From Actinospica acidithermotolerans (GTDB taxonomy: Bacteria; Actinomycetota; Actinomycetes; Streptomycetales; Catenulisporaceae), in assembly GCF_018139625.1 (NCBI RefSeq), contig NZ_JAGSOH010000003.1, forward strand, positions 1 to 64,000: 64,000 nt of DNA, written 5' to 3'. The translations under genes and the position numbers were made by a program. The notes below the pieces were generated by a model that did not search any database, was not told where the DNA came from, and saw only the letters and a list, made by a program, of their open reading frames with translations. This document shows, one piece after another, positions 23,641 through 31,690 of the stretch. Within the stretch, counting starts at the first letter, position 1. Each line of letters begins with the position of its first letter.

Positions 23641-24225
23641 GTGATCCGCTTGACAGACTCGGAGCCGCGGTCGCCGCGGGCCGACGCCGCGCGCAACCGC
23701 GAGCAGCTGCTCGACGTCGCGACGCGGGTCTTCGCCTCGGCCGACGCGGAGACATCGATGCGGGCCATCGCCCGCGAGGCCGGCGTCGGCATCGGGACGC
23801 TCTACCGCCACTTCCCAACCCGCGAGGCCCTGGTGGAGGCGGTCTACCGCGACCAGGTCGTGCGCCTCACGAACGGCGCCAGCGACCTGCTCGCCGACGC
23901 GGCCCCGGCCGTGGCGATGCGGCGCTGGATGGACCTGTTCGGCGACTGGATCGCGACGAAGAACGGCATGCTCGACACCCTGCTGACGGTCATCGACTCC
24001 GGCGCCGTCGGCCACGCCCGGACCCGGGACGAGCTGCTGAACGCGATCTCATCGATCCTCGACGCAGGCCGCGCCGCGGGAGACCTCCGGCCCGACGTCA
24101 CCGCCGAGGAGGTCGCGGCGAGCCTGATCGGGATCTTCACCGTCGCGCACCAGCCCGGCCACGCCGTCACCGCCGACCGCCTTCTCGACATCCTCCTCGA
24201 CGGCCTACGGCCAGTCAGCCGTTAA
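23641..24225 (+). CDS. TetR family transcriptional regulator
   Basis: 194 residues. N-terminal HTH: 'NREQLLDVATRVFASADAET' then 'MRAIAREAGVGIGTLYRHFP' and 'REALVEAVYRDQV', a typical TetR DNA-binding domain. The C-terminal half ('WMDLFGDWIATKNGMLDTLL') is a ligand/dimer domain like those of the SbtR-like regulators. GTG 23641 follows GGAG. It is expected to repress itself and the divergent quinone oxidoreductase through the dyad at 23607-23622. Inducer unknown. Confidence 0.9.
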   Translation: MIRLTDSEPRSPRADAARNREQLLDVATRVFASADAETSMRAIAREAGVGIGTLYRHFPTREALVEAVYRDQVVRLTNGASDLLADAAPAVAMRRWMDLFGDWIATKNGMLDTLLTVIDSGAVGHARTRDELLNAISSILDAGRAAGDLRPDVTAEEVAASLIGIFTVAHQPGHAVTADRLLDILLDGLRPVSR

Positions 24226-24240
24226 CCGCCACGTCAGCCA

Positions 24241-24333
24241 CCGGACAGGCTTCCTCACCGGGGACGAGCGCCGGGACAGGGTTCCTCACCGGGGACGAGA
24301 GTCGGGACAGGGTTCCTCACTGGTGGCGAGCCG
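24241..24333. repeat. Three 31-bp tandem repeats downstream of the TetR gene
   Basis: Three imperfect copies with a 31-bp period (GACAGG at 24244, 24275 and 24306), consensus containing GACAGGGTTCCTCACCGGGG. They begin 16 bp after the TetR stop codon. Unlike the repeats at 3.5, 6, 13.5 and 26.4 kb they do not include the stop codon. Confidence 0.88.
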
Positions 24334-24385
24334 CGGGATGACCGGGTGTGACGGGGAAGGCCGGTCCGCAGCGCACGGCAGATGT

Positions 24386-24407
24386 GTTCATCTGTTGTTT
24401 ACCTGAA
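24386..24407 (+). promoter_or_regulatory. PHO-box-like direct repeat (PhoP site candidate)
   Basis: Two adjacent 11-nt units, GTTCATCTGTT and GTTTACCTGAA, match the direct-repeat architecture of actinobacterial PhoP boxes (GTTCACC-type units, 11-nt spacing). It lies 94 bp upstream of the phosphate-symporter-like gene. Confidence 0.6.
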
Positions 24408-24469
24408 AGTCGCCTCAACTCTGCCATCTCGCGGGGACCCGTTTCCCGCGCGGGCGCACTTTAACGTGT

Positions 24470-24491
24470 GTACCCCTGTTGTTAACCCACG
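24470..24491 (+). promoter_or_regulatory. Second PHO-box-like direct repeat
   Basis: Two further 11-nt units, GTACCCCTGTT and GTTAACCCACG, end 9 bp before the ATG at 24501. Agreement with the PhoP consensus is weaker than at 24386-24407, but the spacing is the same and the downstream gene is a phosphate-type transporter. Confidence 0.45.
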
Positions 24492-24500
24492 CGAAACGGG

Positions 24501-25961
24501 ATGCGCTCACCCATGCCGAACAGTACGACTGCCGGGATCGCCCATGCCCTGGACGAGGCCCCGCTCAGCAGATTCCACCGGCGTGCGGTGCTCACCTCCG
24601 GGATGGGTTTCTTCACCGACGCCTACGACCTGTTCATCGTCGGGGCGGCCAGCACGCTGATCGCCGCGCAGTGGCACCTGAGCACGGCGCAGACCGGGCT
24701 GATCAACTCGATCTCGCTGCTCGCGGCGTTTCTCGGCGCGTTCTTCTTCGGACGCGTCGCGGACCTGGCCGGGCGCAAGCGCACCTACGGGCTGCTGGCG
24801 ATCCTCATGGTCTTCGGCGCGCTGGCCTCGGCGTTCGCGCCGAACCTGGCCTGGCTGCTGGTCTTCCGGTTCATCCTCGGCATCGGCGTCGGCGGCGACT
24901 ACCCGGTCTCCGCGGTGCTGATGACCGAATACGCCAACCGCAGCAACCGCGGCCGCCTGGTCGGCATGGTCTTCTCCATGCAGGCGCTCGGCACCATCGC
25001 CGGATACGCCGCCGGCCTGGCACTTCTCGCGGGCGGCGTGGACCACGCGCTGGTCTGGCGGCTGCTGCTCGGCTTCGGCGCGATCCCCGCCGCGTGCGTG
25101 ATCTACCTGCGGCACAAGATGCCCGAGTCCCCCCGCTACACCGCCGCCGTCCGCGGGGACGCCGCGGCCGCGGCCGCGCACCTGAACGCCTACACCGACG
25201 GCCAGGTGCGGGCGAACGGCTCGAACCCGGCGCCGGCGCCCGCGGCCAAGCCCGGCCTCGCCACGCTGCTGACCAACCGGCGCCACCTGCTGACCCTGCT
25301 CGGCACCGCCGGCAGCTGGTTCGTGTTCGACTACGCCTACTACGGCAACTCGGTCTCCGCACCGCTGATCGTCAAGAGCGTGCTCGGCGCCGGCACCCAC
25401 ACGCTGACGCAGACCCTCGCACTGAACCTCATCGTCTTCACCGTCGCCGCCGTGCCCGGCTACTACCTGGCCGTCGTCTACATGGACCGGATCGGCCACC
25501 GGCGCCTGCAGCTGATCGGCTTCGCCTGCATGGGCCTGGCGTTCCTGCTGATCGGCGTCATCCCGGGCATCACGACGATGGTGCTGCCGTTCCTGATCCT
25601 GTTCGGCATCAGCTACTTCTTCGCCGAGTTCGGCCCCAACACCACCACGTTCGTGATGGGCGCCGAGACCTTCCCGACCGCCATCCGCTCCACGGCGCAC
25701 GGCATCGCCTCCGGCTTCGCCAAGGTCGGCGCGTTCATCGGCGTGTTCCTCTTCCCGGTCATCCAGCGCGACCTCGGCACCGCCGGGGCGCTCAAGCTCT
25801 CCGCCGGATTCTCGGTGCTCGGCATCCTGCTCACGCTGCTGATCCCGGAGACCGCGGGACGCAGCCTCGACGAGATCGCCGCCGAGCACGACGCCGACGT
25901 GATCACCGCCGCCGAGAAGATCACCGAGGAGAGCGCGGACCGCGAGCAGATCGGGTTCTAG
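24501..25961 (+). CDS. MFS transporter, phosphate:H+ symporter-like
   Basis: 486 residues, 12 TM segments. 'GMGFFTDAYDLFIVGAASTL' in TM1 is the signature of the PHS (phosphate:H+ symporter) branch, and 'GIGVGGDYPVSAVLMTEYAN' and 'RGRLVGMVFSMQALG' in TM4-5 are typical of it. A central cytoplasmic loop separates the halves. Both PHO-box-like elements lie upstream, which supports a role in phosphate uptake under PhoR-PhoP control; related MFS proteins also carry sugars or organic acids. ATG 24501 and ATG 24513 are both possible starts. Stand-alone gene. Confidence 0.85.
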   Translation: MRSPMPNSTTAGIAHALDEAPLSRFHRRAVLTSGMGFFTDAYDLFIVGAASTLIAAQWHLSTAQTGLINSISLLAAFLGAFFFGRVADLAGRKRTYGLLAILMVFGALASAFAPNLAWLLVFRFILGIGVGGDYPVSAVLMTEYANRSNRGRLVGMVFSMQALGTIAGYAAGLALLAGGVDHALVWRLLLGFGAIPAACVIYLRHKMPESPRYTAAVRGDAAAAAAHLNAYTDGQVRANGSNPAPAPAAKPGLATLLTNRRHLLTLLGTAGSWFVFDYAYYGNSVSAPLIVKSVLGAGTHTLTQTLALNLIVFTVAAVPGYYLAVVYMDRIGHRRLQLIGFACMGLAFLLIGVIPGITTMVLPFLILFGISYFFAEFGPNTTTFVMGAETFPTAIRSTAHGIASGFAKVGAFIGVFLFPVIQRDLGTAGALKLSAGFSVLGILLTLLIPETAGRSLDEIAAEHDADVITAAEKITEESADREQIGF

Positions 25962-26089
25962 GACGCCGGCCGGACCCCACCCGCCTGGCGGGCCTCACCG
26001 CCTGGCGCGGCGTCGCCCGAGCCGATGAGCCCGGAGTTAGGCTGAGATCGAGGCCGAGGGCTCGAGCCGCGAGATGAAGGAGGCCCGGG

Positions 26090-26374
26090 ATGTCCGAGCA
26101 GATCGAAGTCGAGGCACTCGGCGATCACGACTATCTCGTGCGTGTCCGGCACAGTACCGGCGTCGAGGAGTCGCGTTTTCGGGTGACGCCCGAGGTCCTC
26201 GCGAAGATCGGCGCCTCGGAGGACGACGGCCGGCGCGTGGTCGAGCAGAGCGCGGCGCTTCTGCTGGCCCATCAGCCGGCCATCGACCTTCCGGCGATGG
26301 TCGACCTCGACGACATGGCCGCGGCGTTCGACGACTATCTACCGCGCTTGCGCGAGCGCATCACCGGTTCCTGA
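26090..26374 (+). CDS. Small conserved-type protein of unknown function
   Basis: 94 residues beginning MSEQIEVEALGDHDYLVRVR, with 'ESRFRVTPEVLAKIGASEDD' and 'RRVVEQSAALLLAHQPAIDL', ending LRERITGS. A strong AAGGAGG precedes the ATG. The acidic, compact alpha/beta composition suggests a soluble cytosolic protein; no motif or family is recognised with confidence. Its 3' end and stop are duplicated in tandem (26344-26491). It converges on the DNA ligase gene. Confidence 0.75.
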   Translation: MSEQIEVEALGDHDYLVRVRHSTGVEESRFRVTPEVLAKIGASEDDGRRVVEQSAALLLAHQPAIDLPAMVDLDDMAAAFDDYLPRLRERITGS

Positions 26375-26491
26375 TGCGCTCAGCCGGGCCGGCGATCCTC
26401 AGCCCGGCCGGACTTCGGCGCTTGCGCGAGCGCATCACCGGTTCCTGATGCGCTCAGCCGGGCCGCCGATCCTCAGTCCGGCCGGACTTCG
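26344..26491 (+). repeat. 74-bp tandem duplication of the small gene's 3' end
   Basis: Copy 1 is 26344-26417 and contains the last 10 codons and TGA (26372-26374) of the small gene. Copy 2 is 26418-26491, with a second TGA at 26446-26448. I see two base differences (around 26391/26465 and 26403/26477). The period is not a multiple of three. The copies are separated from the convergent ligase stop by 35 bp. Confidence 0.94.
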
Positions 26492-26526
26492 CGACCGCGG
26501 CGACCGCACCGCCAGCGCGGCTCCCG

Positions 26527-27537
26527 TCACCGGCCCGCCGGCTCTTCCCGCACCACGTCACGCGCGCGCTTATCGGTACGCCGCCCGAGGTAGCGCGGGT
26601 GACGGAGCATCCCGTCGCGCGTCCACTCGGTGAAGCCGATCTCGGCCACGAACTCCGGACGCACCCAGTGCGCGCCCCGCTCGCGCACCGTCCCGGCGAA
26701 CGGCGACGTGTCCTGCTCCAGCTCGTCCAACTCGGCGCGCAACGACCGCAGCGTCCGCGTGTCCCAGCCGGTCCCGACCTTCCCCGCGTACCGCAGCCGG
26801 TCGCCGTCGTAGTACCCGAGCAGCAGCGCGCCGAAGCCGACGCGGCTGCCGGCGGGCTCGGTGAAGCCGCCGACGACGAACTCCTGGCCGCGACCGCACT
26901 TGAGCTTGAGCCAGTCGGGCGAACGCCGGTGCACGTACGCCGAGTCCGCACGCTTGGCGATCAAGCCCTCCCAGCCTTTCGCGCAGGCCTCCTCCAGCAC
27001 GGGATTCGTGTCGCGCGTGGCCTTGCGGTGCGTTGTGTAGCGCAAGGGGCTGCGGAAGCTGAGCGCGTCGTGGAGCAGCGATTTGCGGGTCAGCAGCGGC
27101 AACCGCGTCGTGTCGCGGCCGTCGAGCCGCAGCAGGTCGAAGACGAAGTAGGTCACGCTCACGCCGGTCGCCCGCGCCGCCCGTGCGTTCGTGAGCCCGA
27201 TCCGCTGCTGGAGGCGGGAGAAGTCGGTGACGCCGTCCCGCAACGCGACGATCTCGCCGTCCACGGTGAAGTCGGTGCAGTCCTGCTCCGCCAGGGCCTC
27301 GGCCAGCTCCGGGAACGCCGCGTCGAACGGCTTCGCACCGCGCGAGAGCAGTCTGACCTGCCCGCCTTCCCGCGTGGCCAGCGCGCGAACCCCGTCCAAC
27401 TTGCGCTCCAGGATCCAGCCCCCGTCGAACTCCCGCCGATCCGAGAGCGTGGCGAGCATCGCCGTTCCCGGGGAATCCGAGGCCGGGCGCAAACGTCCCG
27501 CCTCGTCCTGCGCGAGCTCATCGAGCAACCCCGTCAC
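26527..27537 (-). CDS. ATP-dependent DNA ligase (stand-alone LigC/LigD-ligase type)
   Basis: 336 residues, the catalytic core only. Motif I 'GWILERKLDGVRAL' carries the adenylated Lys; motif III/IIIa region 'FTVDGEIVALRDGVTDFSRL', motif IV 'WEGLIAKRADSAY', motif V 'WLKLKC'; the OB-fold follows ('FVVGGFTEPAGSRVGFGALL' to 'RPEFVAEIGFTEW'). It seals DNA nicks using ATP. It lacks the polymerase and nuclease domains of full LigD, and no Ku gene is adjacent, so a role in base-excision repair or backup end joining is as likely as classical NHEJ. Confidence 0.92.
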   Translation of the reverse strand: MTGLLDELAQDEAGRLRPASDSPGTAMLATLSDRREFDGGWILERKLDGVRALATREGGQVRLLSRGAKPFDAAFPELAEALAEQDCTDFTVDGEIVALRDGVTDFSRLQQRIGLTNARAARATGVSVTYFVFDLLRLDGRDTTRLPLLTRKSLLHDALSFRSPLRYTTHRKATRDTNPVLEEACAKGWEGLIAKRADSAYVHRRSPDWLKLKCGRGQEFVVGGFTEPAGSRVGFGALLLGYYDGDRLRYAGKVGTGWDTRTLRSLRAELDELEQDTSPFAGTVRERGAHWVRPEFVAEIGFTEWTRDGMLRHPRYLGRRTDKRARDVVREEPAGR

Positions 27538-27656
27538 CAGTGACCACCGTCCTCGGCCGCGGCGAAGTGCCGCAGCGTGACGCCCGGGTGCCCGTCCGAA
27601 TTACCCCGAAACGTGGTGGCCGTCGCAGCCGGCGAACGCGGGCAGCGCGCGACAGG

Positions 27657-28115
27657 TTACGCCTCGATCCCTGATTCGGCGCGGATGCGGCGGGAGGGCG
27701 CGAAGCGGTAGAGGTCGAGGATCGCGGGCGGTTCGGCCAGGCCGGGGCCGCCGGCCTGGATCCAGTCGGCGATGTCGGCGACGGCGTCGGCGTCGTGGAT
27801 CAGGCCGAGCCAGACCGGGCGCGCGCCGTCGGCGCGTGCGGCCGGGGCCGGGGAGACGACGATGACGTTGGACTGCTCGCACACGTCCAGGCAGTCGGAG
27901 ACGCGCACCCGGTGTGCGCCAAGGCGTTCGCGCAGCGTGGTGAGCTGGGCGCGGTGGTCGGTGCCGGGGTTCTTCTCGGGCCGTCCGCAGCAGCAGCCGC
28001 GGCACACGGTGACGGTGGCCGCGGCCGCTTCGGCCTTCCGCTTCTCCGGGCTCCGCTGCTCCGGGTTCCGCTTCTCCGGGCTCCGCTTCTCCGCCGCCTT
28101 CTTTCTGCCGCTCAT
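27657..28115 (-). CDS. Thioredoxin-like [2Fe-2S] ferredoxin with charged N-terminal repeat
   Basis: 152 residues. The N-terminus is a Lys/Arg/Glu-rich tract (EKRSPEKRNPEQRSPEKRKA) from a short DNA repeat at 28030-28095. The core 'TVTVCRGCCCGRPEKNPG' and 'VSDCLDVCEQSNVIVV' supplies the C-x-x-C...C-x3-C arrangement of thioredoxin-fold [2Fe-2S] ferredoxins. The ATG overlaps the stop of the P1B-type ATPase gene (ATGA), tying it to metal efflux; it could supply electrons to, or be metallated alongside, that pump. Function within the operon is inferred. Confidence 0.78.
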   Translation of the reverse strand: MSGRKKAAEKRSPEKRNPEQRSPEKRKAEAAAATVTVCRGCCCGRPEKNPGTDHRAQLTTLRERLGAHRVRVSDCLDVCEQSNVIVVSPAPAARADGARPVWLGLIHDADAVADIADWIQAGGPGLAEPPAILDLYRFAPSRRIRAESGIEA

Positions 28116-30097
28116 CGGCGGACCGCGGCGCCGAGGGCCCGGGTCCAGGCGGACTTGCGCAGCAGGCGCAGGCCGTTGAGGCCGACGATCACGGTGGAGC
28201 CCTCGTGCCCGAGCACGCCGAGCGGGAGCGGGAGGTGGCCCGCGAGGTCCCAGGTCACGAGCCCGAGGATGATCGTGGAGGCGATGACCAGGTTCGCCTT
28301 CACGACGCCGCGGGCGCGCCGGGAGAGGGTGATGACGGCCGGGACGGTGGCGAGGTCGTCGCGCATGATCACCGCGTCGGCGGTGTCCAGGGCGAGGTCC
28401 GACCCGGCGCGGCCCATCGCGACGCCGACGTGCGCGGCGGCCAGCGCGGGAGCGTCGTTGACGCCGTCGCCGACCAGCAGCACGCGCTGGCCGGCGGCCT
28501 CGAGCTCGCGTACGGCCCCGACCTTGTCCTGCGGCAGGAGTTCGGCGCGCACCTCGGTGATTCCGGCCTGGCCGGCGAGCAGTCCGGCGGCGCGCCGGTT
28601 GTCGCCGGTCACCAGCAGCGGTTCGCTGCCGGTGACGGCGGTGATCCGGGTGACCGTGTCGGCCGTGGCCGGGCGGATGCGGTCGGCGATGCCGAACACG
28701 GCCACCGGCTTGCCGTCCACGCGCACGAGCGCGGCCGTGTGCCCGGTGCCCTCGAGGTCTTCGATCTCGGCCGTCAGCTCGAGGTTCGGCGTCGTGTGCA
28801 GGCTCGAGGGGCTGCCGATCTCGACCTGGTGGCGCTGGACCGTCGCGCGCACCCCCTGGCCGGGGATCGCGGCGAAGTGCTTGGCGCGCACGAGGGTGTG
28901 TCCGGCCTCGCGCGCGGCGGCCACTATCGCGCGCGCCAGCGGGTGCTCGGAGGGGTTCTCGGCGGCGGCGGCGAGCGCGACGATCTGCTGCTCGGTCAGA
29001 TCCGAGCCGGCCAGGACCCTGATCTGCGCCAGGCGCGGGGTGCCCTCGGTGAGCGTGCCGGTCTTGTCGAACGCCACGCGCGTGACGGTGCCGAACCGCT
29101 CCATCACGACCGCGGACTTCACCAGCACGCCGTGCCGTCCGGCATTGGCCATCGACGCCAGCAGCGGCGGCATCGTCGCCAGGACGACCGCGCACGGCGA
29201 GGCGACGATCATGAAGGTCATCGCGCGCAGCAGGCTGGGCTGGAACGCGGCACCGGCCAGCAGCGGGATCGCGAACAGCAGCAGCGTCGCGGTGACCATG
29301 CCGATCGAGTAGCGCTGCTCGACCTTCTCGATGAACAGCTGCGTCGCCGCCTTGGTCTCGGAGGCCTCCTCGACCATGGCGACGATCCGCGCGACGACGG
29401 ACTCCGACGCCTCGCGGTCCACCCGCACGCGCAGCGCGCCGGTGCCGTTGAGCGTCCCCGCGAACACCTCGTCGCCCTCCGACTTCGCGACCGGCAGCGG
29501 CTCGCCGGTGATCGTGGCCTGATCCACCTCGCTCGCCCCGGCGGTCACCTGCCCGTCTGCCGCGATCCGCTCACCGGGACGCACCAGGACCACGTCGCCC
29601 ACCTTCAACGCGGCGGCCTCGACGTACTCCTCGGCGCCGTCCTCGGCTACGCGCACCGCGCGTTCCGGGGCGAGATCCAGCAGCCCGCGCACCGCCTGCG
29701 CCGTCCGATGCGTGGCCGCCGCCTCCAGCGCGCCGGAGGTGGCGAAGATGACGATCAGCAGCCCGCCGTCGAGCACCTGCCCGACCGCCGCGGCGCCGAT
29801 CGCCGCCAGCACCATCAGCAGGTCGACGTCGAGGGTCTTCTCCCGCAGCGCCCCCAGCCCGGCAAGCCCCGGCTCCCAGCCGCCCGCCGCATAGCATGCC
29901 AGGAAGAACGCCCAGGCCAGCCACGCCGGCGCACCCGTGAAGTGAGCGATCAGGCCGACCAGGAACAACGCCGTGGCCAGGGCCGCCCAGCGCACCTCGG
30001 GCAGCGTCCAGACGCCCGCGCCGCGGGTGCGGACGGGCGCGGCGGGGCCGGCCGCGGGCACGGCGGTGGCCTGGAGATCGAGTACGTCGGCGGGCAT
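28112..30097 (-). CDS. P1B-4-type heavy-metal ATPase (Co/Fe/Ni class)
   Basis: 661 residues. Actuator 'TITGEPLPV', phosphorylation site 'AFDKTGTLTEG', nucleotide-domain 'SEHPLARAI' (HP motif) and hinge 'GDGVNDAPALAAAHVG' are all present. The membrane metal site is SPC ('VASPCAVVLATMPP') rather than CPC, and the last TM pair has 'GHEGSTVIVGLNGLRLL', close to the HEGGT of P1B-4 pumps (CoaT/CtpD/CtpJ). There is no N-terminal metal-binding domain, also typical. It would export Co2+, Fe2+ or Ni2+. It is divergent from an NmtR-like ArsR regulator, as nmtR is coupled to ctpJ in M. tuberculosis, with a dyad operator between them. Confidence 0.9.
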   Translation of the reverse strand: MPADVLDLQATAVPAAGPAAPVRTRGAGVWTLPEVRWAALATALFLVGLIAHFTGAPAWLAWAFFLACYAAGGWEPGLAGLGALREKTLDVDLLMVLAAIGAAAVGQVLDGGLLIVIFATSGALEAAATHRTAQAVRGLLDLAPERAVRVAEDGAEEYVEAAALKVGDVVLVRPGERIAADGQVTAGASEVDQATITGEPLPVAKSEGDEVFAGTLNGTGALRVRVDREASESVVARIVAMVEEASETKAATQLFIEKVEQRYSIGMVTATLLLFAIPLLAGAAFQPSLLRAMTFMIVASPCAVVLATMPPLLASMANAGRHGVLVKSAVVMERFGTVTRVAFDKTGTLTEGTPRLAQIRVLAGSDLTEQQIVALAAAAENPSEHPLARAIVAAAREAGHTLVRAKHFAAIPGQGVRATVQRHQVEIGSPSSLHTTPNLELTAEIEDLEGTGHTAALVRVDGKPVAVFGIADRIRPATADTVTRITAVTGSEPLLVTGDNRRAAGLLAGQAGITEVRAELLPQDKVGAVRELEAAGQRVLLVGDGVNDAPALAAAHVGVAMGRAGSDLALDTADAVIMRDDLATVPAVITLSRRARGVVKANLVIASTIILGLVTWDLAGHLPLPLGVLGHEGSTVIVGLNGLRLLRKSAWTRALGAAVRR

Positions 30098-30141
30098 GGC
30101 GGTCCTCGGGTCGGGGCGGGTACCCGTCCCACTCTACCGGA

Positions 30142-30165
30142 TCGCATGAATACTTCTTCATGCGA
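30142..30165. promoter_or_regulatory. ArsR/SmtB-type operator dyad
   Basis: TCGCATGAA-TACTTC-TTCATGCGA: perfect 9-bp inverted arms with a 6-nt spacer, 22 bp before the ArsR ATG and 45 bp before the divergent ATPase gene. The ATGAA...TTCAT core is characteristic of ArsR/SmtB operators. Confidence 0.8.
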
Positions 30166-30187
30166 ACACTCCTGGTAGCCTGTCCGT

Positions 30188-30643
30188 ATGGGGCACGTCA
30201 CCGCAGAGCACGAGAACACCGACCGCGAGCGCGCTCCGCAGGCCGCCGAGCTCGACGCCGCCTCCGCGGCGAAGGTCGCCGAGACGCTCCAGGCCCTGGC
30301 GACGCCGAGCCGCCTGCTCATCCTCGTCCGGCTGCGCCGCAGCCCGTGCACGGTCACGGAGCTGGCCCGCGAGATCGGCATGGAGCAGTCGGCCGTCTCC
30401 CACCAACTCCGCCTTCTGCGGCACCTCGGACTGGTCACCGGCACCCGGCAGGGCAAGAACAACCGCTACGCCCTCTACGACAACCACGTCGCCGCGCTCC
30501 TCGACGAGGCCGTCTACCACAGCGAGCACCTGCGGCTCGGACTGCGCGACCAGGTCACCGCGGCGGAGACCGAGTCCGGCTCCGGGTTCGAGTCTGAGTC
30601 CGCCGAGTCCGAGTCCGAGTCCGCAGGCGAAGCGTTCGTCTAA
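30188..30643 (+). CDS. ArsR/SmtB metalloregulator, NmtR-like
   Basis: 151 residues. Winged helix: 'LQALATPSRLLILVRLRRSP', 'VTELAREIGMEQSAVSHQLR', 'LLRHLGLVTGTRQGKNNRYA'. The alpha-5 region 'LYDNHVAALLDEAVYHSEHL' holds Asp/His residues at the spacing of the alpha-5 metal site used by SmtB, NmtR and KmtR for Zn, Ni or Co. The C-terminal tail is a Glu/Ser repeat (ESES units) of unclear role. It should repress itself and the divergent P1B-4 ATPase through the dyad at 30142-30165, releasing on metal binding. Confidence 0.9.
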   Translation: MGHVTAEHENTDRERAPQAAELDAASAAKVAETLQALATPSRLLILVRLRRSPCTVTELAREIGMEQSAVSHQLRLLRHLGLVTGTRQGKNNRYALYDNHVAALLDEAVYHSEHLRLGLRDQVTAAETESGSGFESESAESESESAGEAFV

Positions 30644-30673
30644 TCCGGCGTCATCCGGCGGCCGAGCGGATTA
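30641..30673. terminator. Dyad between convergent genes, candidate bidirectional terminator
   Basis: TAATCCG (30641-30647) pairs with CGGATTA (30667-30673) around a 19-nt GC-rich loop. Both arms contain the stop codons of the converging ArsR and lipoprotein genes. No T-tract; modest evidence. Confidence 0.4.
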
Positions 30674-31588
30674 CGCGGCGTGGACGGTGATCGCGGCGGT
30701 GTGCAGTACGCCGCCGGTCTGGAACTGCAGGTAGAGCCGATAGTCGCCGGCTTCGGCCATCGTCGCCTCGAAGGTGAGGGTCGGTCCGCCGTGGTCGCCG
30801 TTCACGGTGCCTTGCGGGTGCAGGTGGGCGAAGGCCATGTCGCCCTGGTGGAACGCGGTGAGGTGCGCGTAGCTGTCGAGATAGGGCTGCAGGTCGGTGA
30901 CCGGTACGCCGTCCTTCGTGATGGTCGCGGTCAGGGTGTGCTGCATGCCGGACATCAGGTCGCCGGAGAGGGCCACGGTGTACCCGTCCACTTCGGTGGT
31001 GGCGGACGGCGCAGGTAGGGCCGCGGCTGTCGATACCGTTCCGGCGACCGTGAATTGCTCGCTCAGCACGAGCGCTACCGCGGTGCCGCCGCTGTTCTTG
31101 GTGATGAACGAGGCGTAGGCGCGGTAAGCGCCGGGCTGCATGGCTGCGAGACTCGCGCTCCAGGTGCCGTCCGCGGCCATCGTCGGATGCACGTGCTGGA
31201 AGCCGGCCAGGTCGGAGCGCACGACGTAGAAGTGCATGAGCTTCGTCTGGTCGTCCTGGAACGAGGTGACCGCCATGCCCATGGCGTCCTCGATTCGGAA
31301 CGAGAGCGTGACGGCGCGGTCCGCCGGGAGCGTTGAAGTGGCGTCGGCCGGAACGAGGGTGAACCCGCCTGACGAGGCCGACAGGCCGTTGCCGGTGTAC
31401 ATCGGTTCGTCCATGCCGGACATGCCGGGCATCCCGCTCGTGGTCGCAGAGGCGGCGGTGCTGGCGGAGGCGGAGGAGTCGGCGGCGGGTGCGGTGTTCG
31501 CGGCGCAGGCGCCGAGGCCGACGGCGAGCAGGGTGGCGAGTCCGGCAGCGCCGGCGTGCCGGGACAGGGTAGATCGCAGGGTACGCAT
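30671..31588 (-). CDS. Exported lipoprotein, Met/His-rich, probable metal-binding
   Basis: 305 residues. The signal 'GLATLLAVGLGACAANTAPA' contains a lipobox (LGAC). It is followed by 'TSGMPGMSGMDEPM', a Met cluster of the type that binds Cu(I). The body has two similar beta domains with conserved His motifs: 'MHFYVVRSDLAGFQHVHPTM' and 'YAHLTAFHQGDMAFAHLHPQ'. Start ATG 31588 was chosen because the lipoprotein signal follows directly. The lipid anchor places it outside the membrane. Copper handling is an inference from composition; the neighbour at 31691 is also Met-rich. Confidence 0.8.
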   Translation of the reverse strand: MRTLRSTLSRHAGAAGLATLLAVGLGACAANTAPAADSSASASTAASATTSGMPGMSGMDEPMYTGNGLSASSGGFTLVPADATSTLPADRAVTLSFRIEDAMGMAVTSFQDDQTKLMHFYVVRSDLAGFQHVHPTMAADGTWSASLAAMQPGAYRAYASFITKNSGGTAVALVLSEQFTVAGTVSTAAALPAPSATTEVDGYTVALSGDLMSGMQHTLTATITKDGVPVTDLQPYLDSYAHLTAFHQGDMAFAHLHPQGTVNGDHGGPTLTFEATMAEAGDYRLYLQFQTGGVLHTAAITVHAA

Positions 31589-31690
31589 GAGTTCGGTTCG
31601 ACTTTCGCGACGGGCGCGAGAGATTTCGCGCACGGTGACAGGGGGCGCGTCTGCCCGTCCGGAACCAGCCCGGACGAAGCGAGGGCCCGA

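Noticed and set aside
26527-27537. NHEJ ligase LigD
   Set aside because: Only the ligase core is present; polymerase and nuclease domains and an adjacent Ku gene are missing.
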